64,000 nucleotides of DNA from Eutrigla gurnardus (GCA_963514095.1 OY741268.1:25805657-25869656); one strand, 5' to 3'; positions 33,073-47,282 are shown, counted from the first letter of the stretch. Notes: generated from the sequence alone by a model not told the origin. Numbers and translations: made by a program.

Positions 33073-36000
33073 ATGGTAAGCGGACAGGACCTTTTTGATC
33101 ATTTTGCATTATGTAAGTATGAGGCAGATCCTGTGTCCGTGGAACGTGGATGGTTCTGCGTACCATTGGATGAGGTGTGGAGGGGGTGAGGCCATTTTTC
33201 TGCCACCTGCCACCATGTGATTCCTCCCGATCATAAAGGCGGCAGTGTAGGGTGTCACATCTGATAGACACACCCGACAGCATCTTTCCGATGGCTTTGT
33301 CGTACAACTTTATTGTCCAAGCTGTAAGTCAGTGTCCAGGCCAGGTCTTCATCTAGGCGAAACACACACTATACTATACTCTGTGCAGTCGTAGCCTTGA
33401 CAACAGATGCAGGACATCAGGGAGGAAAGGAAGGGTATGTCGCTCCTAACATTAAACCCACACTAGGACTTTTTGCCCATGAGACCCAGCAATGCAATTT
33501 GTTTACTTAAAGGCTTGTTGCTGGGGGCTTGTGTTTGTGGCCCTGTTGCTACGTGGGTGAGGCTCTCCAGCTGTCGTGAAGAGTGATGGTCGCCGTGGCG
33601 AAGCAGACGATCAGAGCATGTGCGGCGGCCCCCTTCGACAGGGTGGAGGGCACATTTTGGCTGACTGCCTCAATGCAGCAGTACTCTCAACGGCAGCAGC
33701 TGCAGTTTGAGCTTTCAGTATGTGGGCCAACTTTTTATCTTATTTCCCACACTCTCCTTCACGGTGCCAAAATGTTTAAAGATCATTTTTCAAGTGTGAG
33801 TGTGAGTCTTATTTTCCTTACATGTCCATTGGAGTTTGTTTTCATTGTGTGACATTTGGAGCCGTTGTATCCCAGACCCCCGCGAAGGGAGCTACATTTT
33901 GTGCAACCTGACCCCCCGCTCGTACACACCCACCGTCCCACCCCTAACATGCGGATCCAGACAGCCGGGTTTCCTCTGCTCAGCTGGGGGGGTGAGACAG
34001 GTGCAAGCAGCAGTAATGGCAGCCTTGACTTCACCAATGCCACTTTAACACAGTCCACATACACAACCCTGGGGGGAAGTGTGGCTTGAACCAGTGTTCT
34101 GTTAAAAAAAGTGGGATGTGGAGACTCATGACCCTGAAAAATCTAAGTGTGTTGTGAGTCCTGACCTCCTGACCCTTAGCTGGGAAGGTTCATATCCAAC
34201 CTGTTTCTCAGCTGTTCTGTGTTGAGATGAGCAGCACAGCAAATGTTGAAGGAGCAAACGCTGAACACAGCCTGTGATGGAACAAGACTACAACGATTTC
34301 AGAGTTTTCAAATAGCCTTCAAAGAGATTTCATAATGAAATGTACCTGCCAGCCTTATGAGTCTAATAATGAAATCCCATTGGGCTTATCTAGCGTATGT
34401 TTTAGCACTACATGCTACATATCCAAGCTGTGGAGATGTTGGTATAGTTATCTCTTTGTAGGACTTATCTACATAATAAATAGTTTTTTATTGTGCTTTT
34501 GTGGGTAATTATAATATGACTATAATACACATAATATATTATATAATGTCTTTTAATCTGGACCCTGAGTCTGTAATCAAGTTTTGAACATTGGAGTATT
34601 TACAGTATACTCAGAGGCTTGGCTTGACGGTGAAATCATGTGACAAATTCTTTATTTTTAACTGTAGTACCAAAAAGTAAAATTTCTCTGTATTGTGTCT
34701 TTTTCTTACAGGTGTTCAGAGGCACAATAACAGATGCTCCGGACTTTGATGCCACCGCTGACGCTGAGAACCTTTACAATGCTATGAAAGGCATCGGTGA
34801 GTCCCTCACTCCTCTGTGATCTTTCATCTTCTCCGCTCCTCGTGGGCTGAACTGATAAAGAATTTCACACAGATCTGAGATTACAGGGTGTTGAAAATGT
34901 TACTTTGTGTCTTCCTTCAGGTAGTGATAAAGAGGCCATTTTGGACCTCGTCACCTCAAGGAGCAATGCACAGAGGCAGGCGGTCATCGCGGCGTACAAA
35001 TGCAGCTTTGGAAAGGTAGTCATCATCCTAGCAGCTCTGATTCATGCTTGCTCTATTAGAAACACACATTTTAGATAACATATCATGCCATACAGTAAGT
35101 CACAACACATGTAGACAGCAGTTAGAACTCCATTATGTTTTTTGTTGTTTCAAAAGGACCTGATTGAGGATCTGAAGTATGAGCTGACGGGCAAATTCGA
35201 GCGTCTCATCGTCAGTCTGATGAGAACCTCAGCCTACCACGACGCCAAAGAAGTCCACGATGCAGTCAAAGTGAGATATTTACCTCAATGTGATATTCTT
35301 TATGATACTCCACTCACTTCTTCATATTTAACTTAATGCTCTTTTTCAAGGGAGCTGGAACAGATGAGAAATGCCTCATTGAAATCATGGCATCTAGAAA
35401 CAACAGACAAATGCATGAGATGGTTGCAGCATACAAGGACGGTAAGACGTGTTCCATGAGACGTCATTTCAAATAAACACGTTATCTGTTCAAGCATCTG
35501 TCAATATTTGACATGGATGTCTGTGTCTCCAGCCTACGGCAGAGACATGGAGGAGGATATCATCACGGACACGTCGGGTCACTTTAAGAAGATGCTTGTT
35601 GTTTTAATTCAGGTGAGTTCACTGTGGAGGTGATGTAATCAACCATACCGCAGTACCTGTGACCGCTGACTGATTGTTCTGGTCTGATGGTTCCAGGGGA
35701 CCAGAGATGAGTCAGGAGTGGTGGATGCAGACCTGGTGCAGCAGGATGCACAAGTGAGAAACACTTAATGCCTACAAATGCAGCATGCTTGGACTTATTG
35801 TCTCTACATGGCCTTTATTAAAAAAATAGTCACATTTTTTAATGACACACGGTAACACATAGGTGACAATTGAATGCCCTCAGTACAGCATATTGTACCA
35901 ACATATCGTCCCTATTATTCAAGAAATTGAAAACATACCATCATCAAGACTAAAAGTAATTTTTTTTGGTGCCATTTAGAGCATTTGTCTGCTTACAATG

Positions 36001-39000
36001 GCACTAATCACAGAAACACAAAACTAATGAAAGGGATGTCCTTAGTTCTGCTGGTTTTGACATAAAATTATGTTAAATGGAAAGTCAGGGGATTGTCAAC
36101 ATCAGTAGTGTTGTCGACCATAATGCCTTTTTTTTATGGAAACCCATACAATAGGTGAGATATTACAGTTTGGATCAAGTTTCAGGCTGACCTGACTAAC
36201 ATTACCATCCCTAAAGCCATACCGTTAGCTCAAATAAAAAAAGTGGATTTTTAAATGTCCTTGAACATAACCCACATGTGATATTAACGTGCAATGTACC
36301 ATTAGATTACTTATTAAGGTAGATAAGCTCTGCTCTCATGCTGTGCTTCCTTACCTCTGCGTAGGATCTGTTTGCAGCCGGAGAAGAGCAGTGGGGGACC
36401 GACGAGGCCAAATTCATCATGATCCTGGGAAACCGCAGTGTGACCCACCTCTGCATGGGTGAGCTTTCGGGACAATTAGCACGACAGTGAGGCATGGAGA
36501 CATTCTCAGTGTGACCTCAAGTCTTTCAGGAGATAATGGCACCTTAAAAGTAGTAGTGTTCACACTCCTCTGTCTAATGCCAAGAACACTGTGCGAGGCA
36601 TGCTATTCTGAACTACAATACAATTAACATCATTACAATACCTCAATTAGCACGAGATAAACAGCGTTGCCTTCTGTTTGTTTAGTTTTCGACGCGTTTG
36701 AGAAGATTGCTGAGATGTCCGTAGAGGACAGCATAAAGCACGAGTTGTCTGGGGACTTTGAGAGGCTGATGCTGGCTGTTGGTAAGAAACACACTGAACG
36801 TACTGCTGTATAGCAACACAGGCGTCAAGTTGTTAGTTTAACACACAACTCTCTCCTTGGTATTTTCTCACAGTGCAGAACATAAGGAGTGTTCCCATGT
36901 TCTTTGCCAAGCGTCTTTACAAGTCAATGAAGGTAAACAGACTAGTAAAAATAGCCATTCCGTCGAGTTCCAGATATGCCTCAGCAACACATTCATTCTG
37001 ACATGTCTGTTTTGTTGCAGATTGTAGTCTAATGTTTTTGATATGTTACTTAAAATTGATCCACTCGTCTTCGCCCTCCTTTCCAGGGTCTCGGCACAGC
37101 GGACAACACCCTGATCCGGATCATGATTTGTCGCTCTGAAATAGACATGTTGGACATTCGGGAGTGTTTCCGTTTATTATATGAGAAGTCTCTTTATAAC
37201 ATGATTAAGGTTGGTAAAATATCAATACATTTCTTTTTCAAATGTATGTACAGTTGAATAGCATCAGATCACACACTGAACCTCATTTTGTCGATATTAA
37301 AACCAGGACGACACATCAGGGGATTACAAGAGGACTCTGCTCAATCTGTGTGGAGGAGATGACGAGTAAGTTACAGTCTGACTGCAAGCAATGGAAGCAA
37401 CCAGAGGGGGGCGATAGAGCACCACTTTATTATTTAGAAGTTATTGTTTTCTGAGGGGAGTACAACTACTTTTATTGACTTATCTGAGAAGAATGTTGTC
37501 GGTGAAGTTGATATTCAAAGGTTATCTGAAAGTAAAGCAGCAGCGTATTTAATAATAGCTCACTCTGTACCACTTGAAGTGTTTTGGCTTTGCTGACGCC
37601 GCTGTCTTGTGTCAAACTGATCGTTACAGCTTAGCTGGAGAGTTCTTCCCCGAAGCTGCTCAGATAGCCTACAAGATGTGGGAAATAAGTGCCATGACCA
37701 AAGTCCAGGTTTGGGGCCCCATCTGCTCACACTTTAGATGTGTCGTTGCATGTTTGGCTTGGCAGAGGCATGCATGTGCTGATTACCTGCTGGCCCTGTA
37801 ATGACCCTGCTTCTCGCAGTGCCACGAACTTGGTGCTGATATTGCTGCCGCGTCTGAACAGCAAAAGCTTTGTGAGACTGCGGATAGGATCAGAATGCTG
37901 TTCACTCCAATAGAAAGTCTTTTTTCGTTGTAATGCGCTCACCAAACCTCTGCTTGCCTCTCTTTGTCCTTGGAGGGAATGTCAAAATGATCTCAGCATT
38001 TTGGTCAACAATAGCTGGTCTCACTGCAGCTCTGTAAAACTTTGAGTTGTTTCTCAACCTACACCTTCTTCCATTGTTGGCAGTGCCAGGGCTTCTAACC
38101 TCCAGGGGGCACACTCCCCCTCGACAAACTCCCTGTCTCTTGTGGAGTCCTGCATGTTTGAGGCTTTTAATCTCACACATCTGGTGTATTTAACTATTTA
38201 ATTGAATATGCATTTATCAAGTCAAACCTCCCATCCTTATTATGTATAAATTATAATGAATCTCTCTCTCGTGTCATCCCACTACCTTAGCTGAGGCCAA
38301 CTATCCGCCCTGCACACGGTTTTGACCCTTCTGCTGATGCACAAGCGCTGCGGAAAGCTATGAAGGGATTCGGTATGTAACACAGAAAAGTGAATTTACA
38401 CGGCTACAATTTTGCAAAACAAGTTTTACTAATTTTACCCTTTTTTTTTATCCCTACAGGAACAGACGAAGATGCAATCATTGACATTGTTGCACAGAGA
38501 AGCAATGCTCAGAGGCAAGAGATCAGACAGACCTTCAAATCCCTACTGGGAAGGGTGAGAGAAATATAGATAGATAATTGAAATTCAGTCAGTCTCAGGC
38601 TGGAACATACAGTATGTCTTACCTCTTAATTATTTAATCTACTTCTGGACGTGTCAAACTCAACATGTGATTGCTTATTATGTACTACTTTGATATATCC
38701 TCAGGATCTGATGAAGGACCTGAAGTCTGAGCTGTCAAAGAACTTAGAGAGGCTGATCATCGCGCTCATGCTCACCCCTGCAGAGTTTGATGCCAAAATG
38801 ATGAGGAAGGCAATGGAGGTACAGTTTCCCCCTAGGCCTGAATAGGATAACAGATAATAAGCTTCATACATATACTGTTAATTATGCCAATAATATAGAA
38901 TGTAATTGGAGGAAAATTGCATTTTAGGTATTATTATCATATACTGATTGCCTTGTTGTCTAAAAAGCTTCAAAAGTTAACTGAATCAACCTATTTTAGC

Positions 39001-41547
39001 TCTGATATTTCACAAGACCATTCTTGGCTTATTCATGAGGCATGAGGTGATCAATATCAAGGTCTTTCATTAAGTTAAATGGAGATTTTAAAAACCTGAA
39101 TTGTGTCAGTAGCGGAAGAACAGTTCACACTTACACCGTTCTTTCCCTAACTGTGTGATGTGGTTCATGTTTATGTGGTTTTTGTTGTTGCATTTATGAA
39201 AACCAGCTGCCTTTTTGTTCCTTAAACTCTTGATTTTGAACAGGGTGCTGGGACAGACGAACACGCTCTGATAGAGATCCTGGTCACCAGGAGCAATGAA
39301 GAAATACTTGCCATGAACGCTGCTTATCAGGACGGTGAGTTTGATGCAAAAAAAAGAAACTTTACTTGTTTCAGTAAGGCTTTAACATGCAAACCTTTTA
39401 CATCACAGCCTACAAGAAGTCTTTGGAGGAAGCCATTCATTCGGATACATCAGGCCATTTCTGCCGCATCCTTGTGTCTCTCGTGCAGGTAATCATCATC
39501 ATCATGAGAACTTCGACTGTGTTTTGTTTCCACGCCCACTCACTGGTTGCAGTCTGCTGAGAGAACGAAAACGGTCATTTTAATTGCACGCACACTTTCT
39601 TTTTCGTCTCATTACTCACATGTTAAACAGAAACAACTCAGTTGAGCATTAATCTGTCTCTACTCTGTTCAGGGGGCAAGAGAGGACGGCCCTGCCGATG
39701 ACGAAAGAGCTAATGCAGACGCTCAGGTGATTCAGTGTATGACGTTTAACTAACGTCTAACTGCTTCAAATATTAAATTGAACAATGGGTTTAAATATTT
39801 GTTCCTCCTGAACTTATCAGGAACTGGCTGATGCGTGCAATGCTGACTCTGATGACATGGAGATGAAGTTCATGAGTATTCTGTGCACCAGAAGCTTCCC
39901 CCATCTGAGGAAAGGTAAAGGTCGAGACAGATAGATCACAGTGAGCAATTAATTACGAATGCGAATGTGCGTGTTTCTCTAAATTTCCGTGACATCGATC
40001 CAGCTCATGACACACCGATCCCCCCCTCTTTGCTATTTACAGTCTTCCAGGAGTTTGTCAGATGCTCCAACAAGGACATCGAACAGATTATCAAGAAGGA
40101 GATGTCAGGAGATGTCAAAAATGCATTTTATGCATTAGGTAATAATTGCCCCTGAACTTATTCTACATTTGAGTGTCACAGTGTGAACTGCTGACAACAC
40201 ACATTCTGTGAATCCTCCTCAACTCTTTCTCGTTCTCTCTTTGCTTTGCAGTTCGCAGCGTAAAGAACCAGCCCTCTTATTTTGCAGATCGGCTCTACAA
40301 AGCTATGAAGGTATTTTTTCCGGCTTTAAATAGGGCAAGTTAATGCAGTTGTATAATTCTAGCGGTCCGCTGCACGTCACACCTCGGATGCCTGATAGCG
40401 ATGAAACCATATCTGTTGATGCATGTAATATTTTTAGGTTTTATGTTCTGCTTTCTTGGTGTACATGCTGCTCAGTGATCTCAGAGCAGTTACTGTAAGT
40501 CAGAATAAACAAAGTCTTTATTAATCTCTGCTGCAGGGCCTTGGTACGGACGACAGAGCGCTGATCCGCATCATGGTGTCCCGTAGCGAGGTCGACCTTT
40601 TCAACATTCGCAAGGACTTCAAGGAAACACACGATGCCTCGCTCCATGAATTCATCCAGGTAGAAACTATGATCGTAAGTCGCAACCTTTGTCAACTAAC
40701 ACTCCTGTGTGGTTTGCTGTGTTTTCTCGACTCATCTACGTGTCTCTACGGAGGGTTTGTGTCTCCTTGGCTTTGTCCCGCTTTGTGTGTCGCACATCCT
40801 TCTCTCTGCTGCTGTGATGGGGTCGGGTTGGTAATCTATAGCTTCCTGTGGCGGACGATGGGTCTGTGGCTATTGCACAGCTGTTCAGGAATTCCCCTCG
40901 CATGCTTTAACTTCCTCTCCATATCCGCTTTGTGATTGGCTGACAGCCGCAGAGACAGGAAGTCCCCAGAAACTGTTCTATAATAATTTACAGAAGAAAT
41001 CATGGTGACACCAATACTAACAAGCAAGTAGGGTGCCCTGGATAGGCTTTTATGTGAATGTAAATAATAATTTGCGATATATTGTTGATTCTCACATTAA
41101 TTAATTTGTGTGAGTTGTGAAGTTCTGTTTATATTTTCATTTTAAGTTGAGTTGACTGTAGTTCCCATAATGAGGAAAATGTCAAAAGATTAAGTCTTAA
41201 TAGTTGCGATGATGAATATAGAGATAGACATCTATATCAATGAGTGTCAGCTGATATAAAGGGTAATTCCACTTGATTTTAGCTGATTTTGCGACTCGTG
41301 GCTTGTGAGTTCAGCATGTCCCATGACTCACATTCATTCAACATTAGTGAGAGATAACTGTGTTTTGCCACTGTGTGGTTGAGATGAATAAACCCTGTTC
41401 CCAGTTTCAGCTCTGTGATGACCCCTCCAAAAAAAAAACAGTAATTCCCATTAATCCAAGCTGTGTTTGCTCTCCATCGTTTTTCAGGGCGATACAACAG
41501 GAGACTACCGTAAAACCCTGCTGTTGCTCTGCGGAGGGGAAGATTAA
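33073..41547 (+). CDS. anxa6: Annexin A6
   Basis: 24 coding exons: 33073-33075 (ATG only), 34712-34796, 34921-35015, 35157-35270, 35351-35441, 35533-35612, 35697-35753, 36365-36458, 36686-36781, 36874-36932, 37087-37209, 37307-37365, 37630-37708, 38291-38372, 38460-38554, 38705-38818, 39244-39334, 39409-39488, 39673-39726, 39821-39914, 40043-40138, 40252-40310, 40537-40659, 41488-41547. Total 1983 bases, 660 aa (human 673); every phase agrees. Function (family): Ca2+-dependent phospholipid binding at plasma and endosomal membranes; the double annexin core links membranes and scaffolds signalling. Seen: eight annexin repeats, the exon pattern of repeats 1-4 recurring in 5-8. Ca2+ loops GAGTDE, QWGTDE, GLGTAD, GFGTDE, GAGTDE and GLGTDD are present. 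Repeat 1 has GIGSD and repeat 7 is degenerate. The protein ends LCGGED, as in human. Confidence 0.97.
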
Positions 41548-41894
41548 ACCTGTCCCTGCAGCTCCATCCACAGACTTCAGTGAAAAAAAGATATGCCTGA
41601 TCACAGAATGAAACTGCGATGGTTAACGTCAGTGTCCCTAAACTGCTGCCACACCTCAGCCAAACCATGACCTATGACCTCCCAGCCTTCCAAGCCAGTT
41701 TCCTGCTCTCCAGTCCGATTGTCCCGTCCGTCAGGATGTCCTTTTTCTTTTTCTTTTTTACAGTCATATGTAACACGAAGATGTTCATATAGTGTAGAAA
41801 GGTGCTTCATATGTACAGCTTATTGGAAAAGTCGAATAGTGCCTTCAGATTGCGGGCCCTCCAAAGATTACTGTGATTTTAAAGTATCATAAAG

Positions 41895-41900
41895 AATAAA
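41895..41900 (+). promoter_or_regulatory. anxa6 poly(A) signal
   Basis: AATAAA lies about 350 bases after the anxa6 stop codon, at the end of a plausible 3' UTR. Confidence 0.7.
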
Positions 41901-41924
41901 ATGACTAATACTACAACAACCAAA

Positions 41925-44900
41925 AAATGTTTTTGACTTCTTCCTTCTCCCACTTACGACGAAAGTTAAAGTGAAATGTATATCATTCTGTCTGTATCAC
42001 GTTTTCTCACTGCTCCTTTTTTCGGGGCGGGGTGTACTGGTTTCTGTTTGGCAGACCAGTTCCGTGATTAACTGTGTTGATACTGGCAATGGCATTGGCC
42101 CAAGCTGAACGAGAGCGGGAATATTTAGCATCAGGAAAATCCCGTTCCAAGCGAATGCCTCTTCCGCAAACTCGATAAGCTGTTCAGAAAATGCAATTAT
42201 TCTGCAAATAAAAAGTTATTTACAGGATAATAACATTCCATTTAACCCTTAAAGTTTGATTATTGGATAGCAGCTCATGTTGTAGGTATAAATCTAAACA
42301 AATCAGGCTTTTGTGAGTCTTTTCTGCCACTCTTTTCACTTTATACACTACCCTTCGACCTACCAGGAATAAACAGTCATCTACACCCCTACACATTTAA
42401 TTGAGCGAGTAGAAAATATGTACACAAGTGTCACTTTACGCTTCATTTCATCTGTTTCAGTTGGACTTGTGCATTTGTTCATACGGAAGAAAAGTACAAG
42501 ACAGCTGTCTCTGTTCTTGTCAATGTCTCAGTTCATTGCGTATGTGCGAGCGCAGCTGTTGTCAGGCCATCTTTGAGTTAAAAGAGGAAAGAAGAAAAAA
42601 AAAAAAGACGTATGTGGCGAGGAAATCCCCTGCAGTACGCCAGAATCCATGGCAACAAATAGAGTCTGCAGCAGTCAGTCGCTCTCTGGTTTTTAATGGC
42701 ACACCCAACATGAAATTGGCTCCATTTGATGATAATTATGAAAGATTAAGAGATTACTTCAATAGCACATTGTTAAAACGCAGCCAATGTCAAAATATAC
42801 AATTTATGAATTTCCCTTTTGAGAGACGGGGGGGAAGTTTGGACTGTGGTGTTGTTCAAAGCGGCTTGCATGTCATGAATTACATAGCTTGAAGTTTACG
42901 GCGTCCTCAGAGAGGGTTGTGGGTGTCGCTTCAATCCTCTTTGACTTTTTGAAATCCACAATCTCTGTGATTATAGCTGCATGATGATGTGATCATGCAA
43001 ACAAGACACGTAGTGTACTGTATACACAAGTTGGTATATGTTAGAGGTCACTTCTCTTGAATGCCGCTCTCTTCATTTCACACGTCACATTTTTATGGCC
43101 TCTTCTCTTCATTGCATTTTGCTGATAAGCATTAATATGGTGTTTGTGTGCTGCAAGATACTGTACATGCCTAACTAAATGCATTCACTTTGTGTGTTGT
43201 GTTGCCCAGTATAGGCAAGGCCACACAGTTGGACAAACACCAGGTTGTGTGCAGGCTTTAGCGTACAGTATCAGGCCATTTTATGGGAATTCCCCAAGTC
43301 TTGCAGTGAAATTGCTTCCCCCCCTATTCACCAGTTTCCTTAAAAAGCGCCTCTCTCCGAGACGAGCTGAATGTGTGGGTGAGTTGTTGTTTATTTGTTT
43401 TTTATCATTTTAAGGTATAGCAACAGAGCACATTAGACTTATTAGGATTATTTGTGGTATTGTCTGTGTTTTCCTTTATTCGGGGCTGGTTGAATAGATT
43501 TATGGTGAATATGTTTTTGTAACTCATTACAACGGGACTATGGACATGTTGAACCATTTTAGGAAACAAAATAACACAATTTTAGCTTAAAAATAAAATA
43601 GATTCTTTAGTGTTGTTATTATTTATACATAAGCTTGAGAGGCATGCACTTTGCAATCTGTCACACTGTTCTTTTGGTTTAAATGTTCAATAAAAAGTGG
43701 TAGGAAGGTTTTTGGGGAGTTATCACTGAAGCATATCTGGTGTTTATGCAGATATTTTTGCATAGTGATAGAGACCCTTGAGCAAGTATGTCGCTGGTTT
43801 AAGGCCCGGAGAGAACAGCTGGAGTCACTAGTCGGCTAACAAAAGGACATTTTGTATGAAGCAGCACAGCTAATGACTATCAGCTGCTGATTTCTGCTGT
43901 CGGAGACGGAGAGCGGACTGTCCTTGTGCCTCGGCAGGGTGGGGTGCATACGCGGTACTCGTTGTTATACACTGTGGGCTTTAATCCGACGATCACCCCT
44001 TCCCACAAGGCGTCTGCTCACTCTTCTCTCTTCATGCAACGAAGAAAATATTTTAAAACATTTTGGAAAAAGTAGGTGGGAGGCGAAAAACAAACATTAT
44101 TTTGGTACCCAGGAGGATGAAACTATAGGTGACATTTCCTGCATCCTCTGGCTTTTTTTTGTTTTTGTGCTGGCAGCCTGTTTATTATCTCAGCAGCCCG
44201 AGATGGAAACACTGTCAACCTATAAACAAGAACAAGGTGTTTGGTGGCACGCCATGTGAACCGCATGTTTGTTTTTTCCTGTAACCAGCTAAAAGCTCTC
44301 CTGGGAACACATGCGCACATTTTATCAGTGTTGTCTGGCAAATGGGGCTCCTGCTACTACACGGTCTGAAGCCACTTTGTTGTTGTTTGTGGTTTTAATT
44401 GAAGCATGTGACTCCTCAATCGAATCAAAAGACCTTTAGGCTGCATATTTATTCATGAAAAGTAGTTATTTTTTATTCTAAGGCGTGGCTCTAATGAAGT
44501 TTTACTATTATATCAGCTAAAGTGGTTTCTCCATAAGAGCACTTTAACATTAACCGTACCTCCGTATTCCTGCTGTACACCATCAATGTGCTGTTTTTTT
44601 TTTTTTTTTTGCATTACAGGAATTAATAATGGTGGACGCATAAAGAGAAAAAACAAGGGTATGGTTCTGATCCGTTTAGATGTATTTATTTATAAATGAT
44701 GTCAAGTTTGAAGTACCATCATTTGCAAACTGTGTGTTTCCTGTGTTTCACAACATGCTTCCCATTAAGACCTCCAAGCCTTGAGATCTAAAAAATCACA
44801 GAGGGTGTCTGTCTTAATTATCCTTTTGCACAAGCAGTGGTGTGTTCTACTTGTGATTCATATCAGCTATGTTTGGTAGTTAATTTGATAATTCGACCCA

Positions 44901-46040
44901 TTACAGAGCCATGGAAACATGCAACACTCAGTTGGGATTGCCAAGTGCTAAAATTAAATCCATCACAAGTAGTTTTTTCCTTCCAGTTACCCAAAGAATG
45001 CTCTTTGTACCTCCACAGGAAGAAACATGACCGCAGGCTACCTGTTTGTTTATTCCCACAAGATGTCACTATTGCTCTAAATCATTCATGATTGGTCATT
45101 CAGGGGTCTGAAATAGAGTTCTGATGACTGTGCTACAATGCTCGTTAACAAGACCACACAGACATGACATTTAAACTTCATTGTGGTATTATGAGTAACC
45201 AAAATCCCAGGTGATATCATTGTATCACAGTCAGAGGAGAAAATAATAATTAATTAATCAAAAACTAATAAGCAGCTATTTTGATAATGGATAAAATTGT
45301 TCAAGAATTATTTTTTTAAACCCTTAAATTAGAATATTTAATATATTGCTATGTATTGTGTTTTACTTCAATAGTGCCTTTAGGTTTTGGTCTGTTTGTT
45401 GGACAAAGCAATACATTTGAATAAATCAATTTGAGCTTCATCATTTCTTTACTATTTTTTTAAAATATTTTATCCACTGAAAAATTAATCCTTCAAGGAA
45501 AGGGCATCAGATTAATCAATAATAAAAACAACTGAAAAAATGTTTTGCCCCATTCACAATATTAAATGTGGATTTAAAAAGCTTGGTGTTACTTGAACTG
45601 GCCTTATTGCCTTATTGCCCTCCTAGTTCAGAGGAAATGTGTGATGCAATCACAGAAACCCCCACCAGCCCCTTCTCAAAGTTATCAATGAAGAAAAAAG
45701 TAGTTCTGTGAAAATTGTGGGGTTTGTCCCTGGGCGATGGGGCGTGAGTTACTTAAGGTACTAAAAAGAAGAAGAATTAGTTGTTCAATTAAATTCATCA
45801 TGAGTTTAAAAAAAAAAATCAGGCTGGTTTTGGTGATCTGTTTTGGTCTGGTTACTCACCTCTTAGTGTCCTTGTGTCACATGAGCCACTCCGGCTACAT
45901 GTGAATAATCGTGAACCTATTTAAAAGTCCATAATGTGTCATTCTCGAGAAGTTTCTGCACTACTCATGTGTGAATAAGGTGAAGCATTTCGCTCCAGTG
46001 TTTACATTACGGCCAGTGGCTCCCAGTGGGTGGCCCGCTG
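41925..46040. other. anxa6-tnip1 intergenic region
   Basis: No exon, RNA gene or recognisable transposon was found on either strand. The longest open frame (42428-42892) has low-complexity basic runs and no family resemblance. AT content is high around 45.2-45.6 kb. Confidence 0.5.
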
Positions 46041-46054
46041 ACAGAGAGCCGTGC

Positions 46055-46179
46055 CCTGATTGGTCCGCCGCGCTGTCAATCAATCGCTGTGGAAATTCCC
46101 GGGTTACAGCATAGATCAGTAGACCACTTCCGTAATAGATGTCTGGGCAGAGAGACGAGAGGCCACTGCGAGCTGAAAG
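46055..46179 (+). promoter_or_regulatory. tnip1: tnip1 promoter and first non-coding exon
   Basis: An inverted CCAAT box (ATTGG at about 46059) and a perfect kB decamer (GGAAATTCCC, 46091-46100) precede a short exon ending at donor GAAAG|GTATCC (edge 46179). It splices to the acceptor before 47257. The start site probably lies between 46105 and 46150. Confidence 0.6.
46091..46100 (+). promoter_or_regulatory. NF-kB-type site
   Basis: GGAAATTCCC fits GGRRNNYYCC exactly. Mammalian TNIP1 is known to be induced by NF-kB. Confidence 0.6.
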
Positions 46180-47267
46180 GTATCCAGACAAAAGGCACCT
46201 CTTTGTTCTTTTGTTTGTCGCTTAACTCCGCTTTCCGACCGACTTACTGCGTCGATTAAAGTATCTGTAGTGAGTAAAAAGAGGAGCTAGCGGCTTCCCG
46301 TCCGCACTGTCATCTAGTGTTAGCTAGCCGACAGCTAACGAGGATGTTGCTAGCAATTTGCATGACAACAGCGAAAACTAATATTAGCCTTCTCCAGCCA
46401 ATCAAGGTAGCTATCATTTGCTGGATTGTGCTATGTTTGACTCTCGTTTAATGGGTAGATGTTCGTCCACGAGATTCACGGAACATTTGGTGTTTTTCGC
46501 CTCTGCTTTTGTCCCTTTTCTCCCCTCGGATATGAACGTTGTAGTTGTCATGTTTAGCCATCACAAACGTTAGCACATATGTTCCACTCCTGGCATGCTA
46601 GCATTATGGGGGTAATGTTGCTGCATTTGTCCTCTCAGAAGCTGTCAGTTGGTCTTTTGTTTTCTTCACTGGGCTTCACCGATGCTTTACACTCGCCCTG
46701 CTATATATTATTAACTGAGAGGAAGGCGTAAAGGTAACATACATGTGTAAGTGGGTGGTGTTTAATCTGCGATCAAGAAATAACAGAAACACCATTTGTT
46801 TTTTTTAGTTGAGTGGTTGTAATATTGCACCAGCATGAGTTGTGGTTCAAGGGGATTTTCTAGTGTAGGACTGTGACAACCAAGAGGTAACAAAAGGTTA
46901 AGTTATTTTCTTTCTCATACTGTTCTGTTAAAGCCAATTCTCTCTCTGCATAAAGACATGAATGTCAACAGTTGACGTTGGTTGCTCTAACGCTCTGCCT
47001 ACTATACTTTCACATTGCCTATGAGCTGTACGCCGTCTCACTTAGCATTCAAATGTGACTGTTTTCATTTCTTCAAGTTACTTCTGTTATTACAAAGGGT
47101 GGAGCACCGCACGTTCTTTGTCCTCCATCTTTTTAAAGGCTTTAATATCAGCACTTATTGTTTGCTGTGAAGTTCAGCCACTCTGTGATCTTCCGCCGTA
47201 GTTTCTTGTACTTTAAGTAAGCACCAAAATAACAGTTTGTCTTTCTCTTTTCACAGTTCAGAGGACC

Positions 47268-47282
47268 ATGTCTAGGAAGTGA
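47268..47282 (+). promoter_or_regulatory. Minimal upstream ORF in tnip1 5' leader
   Basis: ATG TCT AGG AAG TGA ends 9 bases before the main ATG at 47292. Such a short uORF could lower translation initiation or allow reinitiation. Confidence 0.6.

Noticed and set aside
42428..42892. 154-codon open frame on +
   Set aside because: It contains a low-complexity EERRKKKKT run from a purine tract, no recognised motif and no promoter or splice context. It lies in an intergenic desert.
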